Positions 12,251-24,200 of a stretch of 64,000 nucleotides of DNA are shown here, piece after piece. The stretch is from Dugong dugon (Eukaryota; Chordata; Mammalia; Sirenia; Dugongidae). A program made the translations under genes and the position numbers. The stretch's first letter is position 1, and each line of letters starts with the position of its first letter. Where the stretch lies: assembly GCA_030035585.1 (NCBI GenBank), contig CM057465.1:471501-535500 (forward strand), written 5' to 3'. The notes beneath the pieces are model-generated. The model saw only the letters and a program-made list of their open reading frames with translations, had not been told where the DNA came from and searched no databases.

Positions 12251-15200
12251 GTAAATGCTCTCTGGGACGCAACAGGAAGGGGGACTCTTTTAAAAATAGA
12301 AATTTGTGTTGGAATTTGGAGAGTCCAGTGGGTGCCCCCAGGGTGGCAGTGTACCCGATGGTCACCCACTGTGGCCTCTGCCCTGCCCCTGGGCCTGCCG
12401 GCCACACTCACAGCCACCAAGACAAGACTGCGCTAGCATTATTTTTTTATTTCAGTTGCACGTTTTGAAACAAGTAATACTTTCAAAATTCAAAAAGTAC
12501 AGAGGCATGAACTGTAAAAGGCCCCTTCCCCAGCCACCCAAGGTGATGTATCCACTGCGATGTGGGCGTACACCCTGAGTCACCCTGCTTAAGAACACAA
12601 TTAGTAACATGCTCTGCACCGGGCCTTGTACCTTGATTTTTCACTTACTGTATCCTGGGTCGCTGTGAGTTGGAATTGACTCGACAGCAACAAGTTTACA
12701 GAGTTATATCCTGGAGATTGTTCCAAACTGGGAAGTTTGTTTATTTATTCTGGCAGGAAACACGTGGTTTCTGGATCAGGAACAGACTTTTAATGACTCA
12801 CAGAGCATCTTGTGTGGGTTCCCCACACCCCTATCCCCCCCGGGGGTGACTTGGTGGGGGCAGATGTCACCTGTGTGTGCAGGGGGGTTTGCACCAGAGG
12901 AGAGAAACCCCAGAATTATGTTTCTTGGAGCTTATATAGGGCAGCTGGTCACCTACCCCTCCTCCCCTGGAGAGAGAGAGACCTGACCTTTTACCCTAGG
13001 ATGTGAGTAGATCCTTTCTAGGGGAAGGAGGAAAACGCCCCCACTGGGAATATGTGTGCGTAGTTCTGGCGAAAATAAGGAAGGTGCTGTTATGTTTTGA
13101 TAAGGAACCCTGGTGGTGCAATGGTTAAGTGCTTGCCTGCTAACTGAAAGGTTGTCAGTTTGAACCCACTATTGACTCCATGGGAGAAAAGACCTGACAA
13201 TCTGCTCTTGTAAAGGTTATAGCCTAGGAAGCCCTATGGGGCAGTTTTACTGTCTTACAGAGTTGCTATGGGTTGGAATCGACTTGACTGCGCATGACAG
13301 CAACAACAACATTATTCTTTGAACAGGAGCCAATGTCTCCTCATCTACCACCCTAAGGATCTGAGGAGCGAATGGCTCTGAGAAGCTGGACTATGTGAAG
13401 AAGAACGTGGTATCAGGATTGGTAGAAGACTAATTAACAACCTGCATTATGTAGATGATACAACCTTGCTTGCTGAAAGTGAAGAGGATTTGAAGCACTT
13501 ACTGATGAAGATCAAAGACCATAGCCTTCAGTATGGATTACACCTCAACGTAAAGAAAACAAAAATCCTTACAACTGGACCAATAAGCAACATCATGATA
13601 AATGGAGAAAAGATTGAAGTTGTCAAAGATTTCATTTTACTTGGCTCCACAATTAACACCCATGGAAGCAGTAGCCAAGAAATCAAAAGATGCGTTGCAC
13701 TGGGCAAATCTGCTGCAAATGTCCTCTTTAAAGTGTTGAAAAGCAAAGGTGTCACCTTGAAGACTAAGGTGCGCCTGATCCAAGCCATGGTATTTTCAAT
13801 CACATCACACACATGCAAAAGCTGGATGATGAATAAAGAGGACCAAAGAAGAATTGATGTCTTTGAATTACGGTGCTGGTGAAGAATATTGAATATACCA
13901 TGGACTGCCAAAAGAATGAACAAATCTATCTTGGAAGAAGTACAACCAGAATGTTCCTTAGAAGCAAGGATGGTGAGACTTCACCTTATATACTTTTGGA
14001 CATGTTGTCGGGAAGGATCAGTCCCTGAAGAAGGACATCATGCTTGGTTAAGTAGATGGTCAGCAAAAAAGAGGAAGACCCTTGGTGAGATGGATTGGCA
14101 CAGTGGCTGCAACAATGGGTTCAAGCATAACAACGATTGTGAGGATGGCGCAGGACTGGACAGTGTTTCCTTCTGCTGCACATAGAGTTGCTATGAGTCA
14201 AATCCAACTCGACGGCACCTAACAACAATAGTCTTATTGACTCCCCTTTGTAGGTGACTTTTTGTTTTTCCCAAGCTGCTTTCAGAATTCTTTCTTTGTC
14301 TTTGGTTTTGGCAAATTTGATTATCATATGTCTTGGTGACTTTCTTTTGGGATGTATCCTGTATGGAGTTTGTTGAGCTTTTTGGGTGGATATCTTCTCA
14401 TCTTTCATGATATCAGGGAAGTTTTCTTCCAGGAAATCTTTAACAGTTCTTTCTGTATTTTCCACTGCCTCCTCCCTGTTCTAGAACTCTAATGCACAAG
14501 TTTTTCTCTTGATAGTATCCAATGTAACACTTTCTTCATTCTTTTTTATGATTTTTCCTCAAACAAATTGGTGTCAAGGAATTTGTCTTCAAATTTACTG
14601 ATTCTGTCATCCATTGTTTCAATTCTGTTCCAATATCCTTCTATTGAATTGTTTATTTCTGAAATTTTATTGTTAATCTTTTATATTTCTAGGTTTTTTT
14701 TGTATGGTTTCTAATTGTCTATTTTGTTGTTTTGTTATTGTTTTCATGAATTCTTCTATCATTTTGTCTTTGCTTGTTTTCCTTGATTTCTTTCTTGATC
14801 TCTTGGAGAGTCCTGTATATTAGTCTTTTGAATTCTTTATCAGGTGGTTCCATTGCCATTTGTTCCTTTGGAAGATCTTCTGGTTCTTTATTTGGGTCAC
14901 TTGCTGGAGCCATCTTGTCCTACTTCTTTATGCGATTTGATATTGTTTCTTGTCTCTGAGGCATCAAGAAGCTATTATATTTATTTATTGTATGTTTGTT
15001 TGCTGCATCCTGAATGTTTCTTTTGTTTTGTTTTGATAAATCCAAGTAGGCTGGGCATGTGTGCTACCCTTGTCACTAATCTGGCAGCATTGAAGCTCTC
15101 ACCTCCTGTCTGTGTGTGGATGGGGTAGTGACTGGATGTGTGAGTGTTTGAGTGCCTGTTTACTGGTGTTTCAGGGCTGCTAAAGATGCAGCTGATATTT

Positions 15201-18200
15201 CTAGTGAGGTGATGTATCTGGCTGGCTGGGCACCTGGCCATGGGTGCAGGGAGCATTCTCCCTTGTCACTGGGTTGGGTGTTGGTGTGTGCGCTTGGCCA
15301 ACTGCAGGGTGGTAGGGGTGAGGGTGCCCTGATCATCGGTCACTGGGTAGGTGGTGTGGAAATTCTCACCAGTGGCCCCAGGCATGCAGGGATGCTTGGG
15401 GTTTTCAGAGTGGGCACAAGCCTCCAGTTGCAGGGGAGTGACGCAGGGGTGAGGCAAAGGGGGATGTCACCTGTCCACAGGAGCATGGTTGGAAGTCATG
15501 CCCCTGTTCACTAGGGTGCATCACAGGGGAGGTTTTCCAACCAGTAGGGAATAGGAGGCACCACCAGTCCTTGGTTCCCTGGCTCAAGTGGCTGGAGGTA
15601 GTGGGAAGCACCACTGGTCTTCAGGCCCCCAGCACAGGCAGCTGGAGGGAGTGAGAGGAACTGCTGGTCCTCAGGCCCCTGGCACTGGTGCCTGGAGGGA
15701 GTGGGAGGCACAACCAACTCTCAGGCCCCCAGTGCAGGTGGCTGGAGGGAGTAGGAGGCACCATTGGTCCTCAGGCCCCTAGCATGAGTTTCTGAGCAAA
15801 GGGTGGGTGCCTCCAGTCTGTGGGCTCCTAGCTTAGGGGGCAGGGTGGTGGTGGACGCTGCTGGACTGTGATCGCATGCCAGGAGGGGGGATGGATGAGA
15901 AGGGTGGGGGACCCCACAGGCCTGCAGGCCTCGGGCACAGGGGGTTGGGGTTGGTGCAGTGGGTGGGGTGCATGCACTTAACTGTCTTTCACAGGGCAGG
16001 AAGCACCCCTGCTGGGCTCTGGATGTGAATGCAGAGTCACTCCTGCTTGGCTGCACCAGTTGATGAGGGTTTCAGTTGGAAAAGTTGTTTGCTTTGTCTC
16101 AATAAGGCTGTGCTGCGCAGGTTCGGCTAGCAGGGCGCCAGTGATCCGTACTTCTCCATGTCCACTGTTTTTATACTGTCTCTCCTTCCACTGGGTGCTC
16201 AGTCCAATTCTTCAGCCTTGTCTTTGGTGTTCAAGCTCTGAAGTTGTCATTTACGTCGGATTCACTTGTTTTCTTGGATCTTTGTTGTAAGAGGGATGTT
16301 ATGAAGCATCTGACTACTCTGCCGTCTTGGACCACCGCTGAAATCTGGTCTATTTAATATTAATATAGCCACTCCAGCTTTTTTTTTGACTAGTGTTAAC
16401 ATTATATGTCTTTTTCTTTTAACTTATTTGTGTCTTTATACTTAATGTGTGTTTCTTGTAGACAGCATATAATTGGGTCCTGCTTTTTTAAAAACCCTGT
16501 CTGACAATCTATGCCTTTTGACTGATTATTTTAGCCATTTACCTTTAATGTGATTTAATGTGATATGGTCTGGTTAAATCTGACATTTTGCTACTTGTTT
16601 TTTGTCTGTCCAATTTCGTCTTTGTTCTTTGTTTTCTCTTTTTTCTGTCTTGTTTTGGATTGATTGAGCATTTTTTATGATTTCTTTTTATTTCTTTTAT
16701 TGGATTATGTAGTATGCTTCTTTTGTTTCTTTACTGGTTGTTTTAGGGTTTATGGTATACAACTTTATTACTGCCTACTTCAAATGTTATTATATCATTT
16801 CATGTATAGTATAACAACTTACAATAATATACATTTCTATTTTCCCTTTGGTGTTGTTAGCATTCATTTTGCTTCATTATTTTTGCTTTACACAGTCAAT
16901 TATCATTTGCAAGATTAAAAAAAAAAACTTTTCAAGTTACCCACTGTCTTATTCATCTAGTGGTGCTGTAACAGAAATACCACAAGTGGATAGCTTTAAA
17001 GAACAGAAGTTTATTCTCTCACAGTCTAGTAGGCTAGAAGTCCAAATTCAGGGTGTCAACTACCGGGGAAGGCTTTCTCTGTGAGCTCTGGAGGAAGGTT
17101 CTTGTCATCAATCTTCCTCTGGACTAGGAGTTTCTCCTCGAAGGAACCCCAGGTCCAAAGGATGCGCTCTGCTCCTGGTGCTGTTTTCTTGATAGTATGA
17201 GGTTCCCCTGTCTCTACTGACTTCTCTCTTTTATATCTCAGAAGAGATTGGCTTAAGACACAATCTAATCTTGTAGGTTGGGTTTACTAAATACTGCTAA
17301 TCCCATCTCATCAACATCATAGAGACAGGATTTACAACGCATACGGAAATTTCATCAGATGATAAAATGGTGGAAAATCATACAATACTGAGAATGATGA
17401 CCTAGCAAAGTTGACAGATATTTTGGGGGGACACAATTCAATCCATGATGCCCACATATTTGCAATGTCAAGTACTCTTCATTCCCTTGTATAGATAGAT
17501 GGAGTTTTAAAAATCCAGTATGGCACACTTTGCCTTTAACTGCAGCATTTCAAATTAAACTAGCGCTAGTATAGCCAATGTCTTATTTCATTCATTTGGT
17601 ATGACCTGTCTGCTTGGTTGCTTGGTTTTCTTTTTCTCTCTTTTCATGCCTTCTTTTGGACTGATTATTTTTTCTCATTCCATTTCTTTTTCTCTTATGA
17701 GTTAGATATCATACACTGTTTTATTCTTTTTGTGGTTCCCCTAGGAATTGTATTCTGCTGACTTATTATTAAAATTAATCAGTTTTCTAAAGTTAACCGA
17801 TTTGACTAAAACTAAGCAGAGTGTTGGGGATGCCCAGGCAATCTTGCCAGAACCACAGGATGCAGACACTCATCACGTCTCATCCACATCCCTGCTTGTC
17901 CATCTGCACAGCCAAGCAGTCTAAGGAGTCTCAGAGATGTTCTCTAACCTACCAGGTCTTTCTTGTGGGTGCCGGGACTTGAACTCACAGCTTCTAGCAA
18001 CAGGCACAGACTTTCTCTTCTACAGGCTCCGGGGTGTGGGTGTGCAGGTCCTATTGGGGCCTGTGTTATTTAGCTATTGCTGCATAACAAGTTACCATAA
18101 ATTTAGCAGCTTAAAGCAACACCCATTTATCATTTCAGTTTCTGTGGGCCCGAGTCTGAGCATGACTTAACTGGGTCCTCTGGTCAGGGCCTCACAATGC

Positions 18201-21200
18201 TGAAATCAAGGTGTTTTCTGGACTGTGATCACATCTGGAGGTTCAACTAGGAAAGGATCCTCTTCCAAGCTCCCTCTGAATATTGGCAGAATTCATTTCT
18301 TTGTGGATGCAGAATTTGTGGCAGGTTGCTTCTTGAAAGCCAGCAACAGAGAGAGAGTCTGCTGCTTTGAGTCTGTATCATCAAGGAGGGCTTGGACCCT
18401 CATTTAAAGGACTCACCTAATTAGGTCAGGCCCACTCAGGATTACCTGTCTTGATTAACTCAAGGTCCACTGATTAGTGACCTTAATTACATCTGAAAAA
18501 TCTTACCACCTTTGTTCTATACTGCAATATAATCACAGGAGTGATATCCTACCACCTTTTCAATGTCCTGTTGGTTTAGAAGCAGGTAACAGGTTCCATC
18601 CGCAGTCAAGGCAAGGGGACAACATGATGGCATGACCCATTGGGTTCACTTAGAGTCTATCCACTGCAAGCATTGTTTCTTGCTCACACCAATTTCCATG
18701 GTAGCTGGGCAGCTTTCCAGGGCAGCTGTCCCCTAGACACCTGCTCCCACACACTTGGGAGACCCTGCTGCTGCTCCTCTGGCCCCCCTGGGCAGCTGAT
18801 GACTCCCCAACTCCCTGTCCTCAAACCTCAGGCACCCACACACACACACACCCTCCACTCACAAAGTATGAGGGACACTCACCCTTCACAGAGAAAGGCA
18901 CCCTTCGGTGCCCATCACAATCCACAGACCCCCCTGACTGCATGGCCCTGCCGTCTCTGCTCCCTCCTTCTGAATCCAGACCTTGCCTGGAGTTCAGGAT
19001 CAGCTCTGGAGGTGTCAGGAAGGGCCACATTCCTGCTTGCATCATGGCCTCCTAGTTGTGTATGTGTGTGTGGTGAATGTGTGCATGTATGTGTGAATGT
19101 GTGTGCATGTGACTTGTGTGAGCGTATGTGTTTATATGTGTGAGTGTGTGTCTGAGTATGCGAACGAATGCATGAGTTGTGTGTGTGAATATATCCTTGT
19201 GAGCTTGTGTCTGACTGCTTGAATGCATGTACGAGTTTTGTGTTTGACTACGGGTGTGTATGAGTGTTAGTTGTGTGAGTGTATATGTGTATGTCTGTGA
19301 ATGTGTGAGTTGAGTGTATGTGAGCATATGTTTGAATACGAGTATCTGCACATATTAATGTGAGTTGTGTGTGTGAATTTGAGTGTGTATGAGTGTGAAT
19401 ATGTACATGAGTTGTGTGTGAAAGTGACTGAGTGTGTGTGTAAACCCCTCTGTGTACAAGACCCCATGAGGAAGCAGGAACACACAGAACAGAGTGACTG
19501 TCCTTCAGCGCCCCCTCTTGCCGCATACCTGTATGCACACCTGCACCCTCACACCTGCATGCACACCTGTGCCCACACACCTGTGCCCACACACCTGTGT
19601 CCACACACCTGTGCCTGCATGCCTGCGCCCACACACCTGCACACACACCTGTGCCCACACACCTGCATCCGTGTCCCTCAGGTACTCCTGGAGTTTCTCC
19701 TTTAGCAGAACTGTGGTGTCTTCCCATTGGTGTACGGGGTCAATCTTATTCTGCTTTAAGAACTTCTGCCAAGAAATAATTAACCTGCTTTTCAATTCTT
19801 TAGTATAAAATATGTTCTTATAATTTTAGGAAAAAAAGATTTTTTCTATCTATGGACACTACCCGGTGATCCGGGCGGCTCTGCAAAGGAAGGGCTGGGT
19901 AGAGAAGAAGTTCCACTTTGTACCCAAGGTCATTCCACGTGTGGAAGACGAAAGTGAAGGGGTGACTGGTAGAGTATTTAAGACGTTTTGTCTCACTGTA
20001 AGATGTGTGGTGTGTGCTTTGTTGCAAAGACAAGAAGTAAGTGGACCCCGTCCAGGGCAGCGATGCTGGCCTCTCCTGGCATGCTTGGTTTCCTGGTTCC
20101 ATGTCTGAGTCTTACTCGTCCCTTCCTTTGGGGGTGGAGCACCTTGGAGAGGCCCTTTTGACCCCTGGTGTTGGTCACATCTTGGTGTCCCTAATGTCCA
20201 TGCCCAGGCCAGGTCTCATTCTGTGTCTGGACAATTTCTGCTGACCTCCAGACCCCTGACCACCCCTCCTCCATCAGACATCCCTCCTTCATAGAACAAC
20301 CCTCTCCCAATGGGATGCGCCTCCATTAGACGCCCTGCCTCCATTGGGATTCCCCTTTCCTGATGGGACACCCGTCCTCCAGTGGGATGCCCCTCCTCCC
20401 CATCCCCTCACTGTCCATCATGCCTCACTGCAGGACGTCTGGGCCTCAGGGGAGGGAGAGAGCCGCTCCAGGTTCTTGCCCCAGCACGGTGTCAGCAGTG
20501 GACTTCCCTTGAGCCCGACTTGGGTTGGTCAGGATGGGGCCAGGCTTACAGAGGGGTGCTGCTCTGGGAGGGGGTCTACCTGTGATCAGGTGCTCAGCCC
20601 TCACTGTCTCCGACCTCTCTCCCTGTGCTTCATTTGCAGATAGCAAAGGCACTGAACACAAACAGAACCCAGAAATGACTTTCAGGAAGACAGAGGACAT
20701 CCATGACGTGATGGTAAGCCCCTGGTTTCACACTCGTGGGGCATGAGGGGTGGTGCCAGAGCTGCCCCAGGACCAGGCTGAAGCCAGGAGGGCAGGCGGG
20801 ACCCTCTGTGGCCATGGGGCTGGGTGCCTCCCCATCACACGTTCTTTCCTGACACCCCGACTGGTCTAAAGAACATGAACTGAGTTCTGGGTACTGATAG
20901 AGTTTTTCTTGCCAGTCTAGGCTGGTAAAACATGAAATGCCTTACTTCCTCTGGACCATCAAAAGGGACGTCGTAGATCATCACAGCCTGAACTGCGACC
21001 AGATGCTGAACCACTATGGGAAGACAGCCTCATTCACCACCAAGGTGAGTGGGGCCCCGCACACCCACCAAGAATGTTCCGGCCCCCCAGCTCTGCCGGG
21101 GCCAGAGGTCGACCACTGAGTTCCCACTTGCTCCCGGGGAGGGCAGCAGGCGGGGCTGCTGTAAAGAACAGACATCTGTTCTCTCACAGTCTGGAGGCTA

Positions 21201-24200
21201 GAAGTCCAAGTCAGATCTGGCCCAGCTGATTCTTCTGTGGCCTTTCTCCTAGTCTCTGGTGTCTGCCTGTAATCCTTGGTGTTCCTTTGCTTGTAGACGG
21301 GCCCTCACATGGGGCCTTGCCATCCACTGGGAGTGGTAGAGGGGCCTCCCTCGGGGTGCAGGGTCACATGCCGTCTTGGGGATGAAGTTTCTGCTCTTTT
21401 GTCCCAGGGGACCCACCTTGACATGTGGGCAGGATGCCCCTCCCTGGTCACTGCCCCTGCAATGCAGGGGTCAGTCCACACCCTGCCACCCCCAGGCTTC
21501 TCCGCTAGTCAGGGTTACCCCATTGTGGGCCCCGGGCTGATGTGTGCAGCCACGCCCCGGGGGGACCCATAGAGGGAGGGCAGCCATTGGTCAGGGGTGG
21601 ATGCCCTGCTGTGCTGGGGTGACCAGGTGTGGACAGGGCATTGTTTGGCCAGCTCTCAAGGCCAGACAGATGGGGTCAGGGCCATGCCCAGACACCCTCC
21701 ACCCAGCCAGATTCCTTTCTGCCCCTCGCCCTGTACCCTGTTGGTGTCCTGCATGGCCCCAAGGACCAGGGTGGGGGAGTGTGGCAAGGAGGAGTATGGT
21801 GTGACTGGAGCCAGCCGGGGGCATGAGAGTGGGGTGAGTGCCCCCCAGCTGCCCCATGAGTGAGTGAGTGAGTGAATACGGGGCTGGGGCAGTGCAGGAG
21901 GCCCTGCAGGCGGGAGGGGTGGGCTGGCTGAGCTACAGGAGAGTTGTGGGGAGGTGAGGGGGCAGCGCCTGGCTCCCGAAGCGCAGGAGCCTGTGGGTGG
22001 GAGGTGGCTCCGGAGGCCAGGCCTGGGCCTTGGTGGCCCTGGGGCTGGAGAGTGGCTGTGGGGACTCACCTCCTGCAGGCCTGGTGGGCACCTGCAGCCA
22101 TGGCCACAGGCCAGCATCAATCAGCACTGCCCCACCCACCTGCGACCCCTAGGGCCCCACTGTGGCCCTCATCCTGCGTCCTGGGCCTGAGTGGACATGA
22201 GACCACAGGCGGGCCTTCCCAGAGGGGCTGCCCCTGGGCCTGGGGGGACTAGCCTGCATGGCTGGGGGCGAGGGGCTGGTCTGGGGGCCTGGAGTACCCT
22301 CCAGGAGGCAGGCCCAGGGAGCACCCAGTCTGCCTGTGGATGGCCGGCCCTGGGTTTGTGCACGAGGTGGCCCTGACTCCCCTCTGTCTCCGGAGATTGG
22401 GCTGTGTGTGAGCATGCGGAGCCTGCCATGGTACGTCCAGGCCAACCCTGACTCCTTCTTCCCGCGCTGCTATGGCCTCTGCACTGACAGTGAGAAGCAG
22501 GAGTTCCTGGGTGAGTGGACGGCAGTGTCGGGCCTGCAGGGCCGTCCGGGCAGGGCTGGCCTCTCAAGGCTTCTTGGCCTGTGGCCTCTACTGAAGGCCT
22601 GCAGGCCGCCTCTGAATGGGGGTGTGACACGCAGGGGCACTCGGGAGGCTGGTGGGGGAGGGGGGAGGGAGGCCGGGAGCAGGGCTTCTCTGTCTTGCTC
22701 TGTTGACCTCAGGGATGGCCCACGGCCCAGTCTGGCATCCAGGGAAGGTGTGCATGGCAGAAGTCAGACCCCTCTCAGGACCCTGGTGGGGATGGAAGGA
22801 AGGGTCCCTGGTTAGACCTAGTTAGACCTGGTCGGGAGGCCACAGGAGAGAAAAGGGGAAGGTCAGAGCAGGTGGGGTGGGTCCACTCCAGGGAGGGACC
22901 CCATGTCCCGCGAGCACCCGCCTGCACTGCTATGGCCCTGACCCCACCCTGGGGCGCCTCAGGGAGCCAGCAGCTGCAGCCTCATAGACCAGGTCCCCGG
23001 AGAGCACGTTCCAGCAGGGAGGGAGCAGGAGAGAGACTCATGAGCAGAAGAGGGGGGCCACAGGGAGGGGGTGCTGGGCGGGGGTGGGATGGGGGAGGGC
23101 CGTCAGAATAGGGGCAGGGGGCAGCAGCAGACGTGTGGGAGGGGCCCAAGGGGAGCAGGGGGAACTTGTTCTTAATGGAGGCAAGAAGGGGGCATGGGGT
23201 GAGTTCTGTGTTTTAGGGGTGGCAGCAGCTCTGTTGCAGGGAGTGGATGACCAGTGCAAGCTGAACAGTGGGAGGGAGGGGCTGCCTACACTTTGATGGG
23301 GAAGGAGCCGACTTGGGCAGGAGGATGGGGCGTCCATGATCTCACAGATGTCCGGAGGGGGCCGAGGGGGCAGCAGGCAGTGGGAGGCAGAGCCTGGAGG
23401 GGTGGCGCCAGAGGCATGAGTAGGTGTGCAGAGTGCTCCCAGCAGCCTTGCCGGCCCTCCCAGGATGCTGACCAGCTGTGTGCAGCCACCCTTCGGTCAG
23501 AGCCGGCCCAGCCCTGCCTTCTGCCTTCTGCACTTGGTAGGCACGGGCAGGAGGTCCTGGGGAGGGCAGGCTTCCTGAGATGGGAGCCATTGGTCCTGCT
23601 GCTGTCAGCCAGGGAGATTCTAGAAAGATCCCTCTGATGTAGTGTGAATGACAGACTGATGGGGGGGCGGTCTGAGAACAGAGGACCAGGGAGAGGACCT
23701 CGTGGCTGTGGAGAGAGTGGCCCTGGGAGGGAGGAGAGGCCGAGGGGCAGGAAGCAGGCAGAGAGTTCGGGAGGGAGTGGTGCCAGGGCTGGGCCTGTTG
23801 ATGGGGGCTGGAGGCCTGTTGGTGTGACCAGTCGAGGCAGACCTTTTCCAGCCCTCAGCCCCATCCGTCATAGTGAGAGGGTGGAGGACAGGGTTTGGGG
23901 GAGGTGGCGGGCCTGGGGGAGCCACTGGGCTGCGGAGCAGGAGCGAGGCCCACCTGCCCCTGGAGCCACCGTGACCTGGCAGGCAGAGGGGGCGAGGCCT
24001 GGTGTCCTTCCAGATGACTTCCGGCGCACTGTGGCTTCCAGCATCCTCAAGTGGGTTGTCAGCCACCAGAGCTGCAAGGCCAAGCTCAAGAACAGGCAGG
24101 AGGAGGCCGGTGACAGTGACCCCAGCCACAGGAAAGGTGTGTTGGGGCAGGGCAGGCATGGGTGGCGCCTCCCCCTGGGCATCTCCCCTCTCAATCCCAA

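Noticed and set aside
19055-19727. Frames through the TG-rich region (for example 159 codons on the minus strand)
   Set aside because: Low-complexity Thr/His/Cys repeats that come from the simple repeat.
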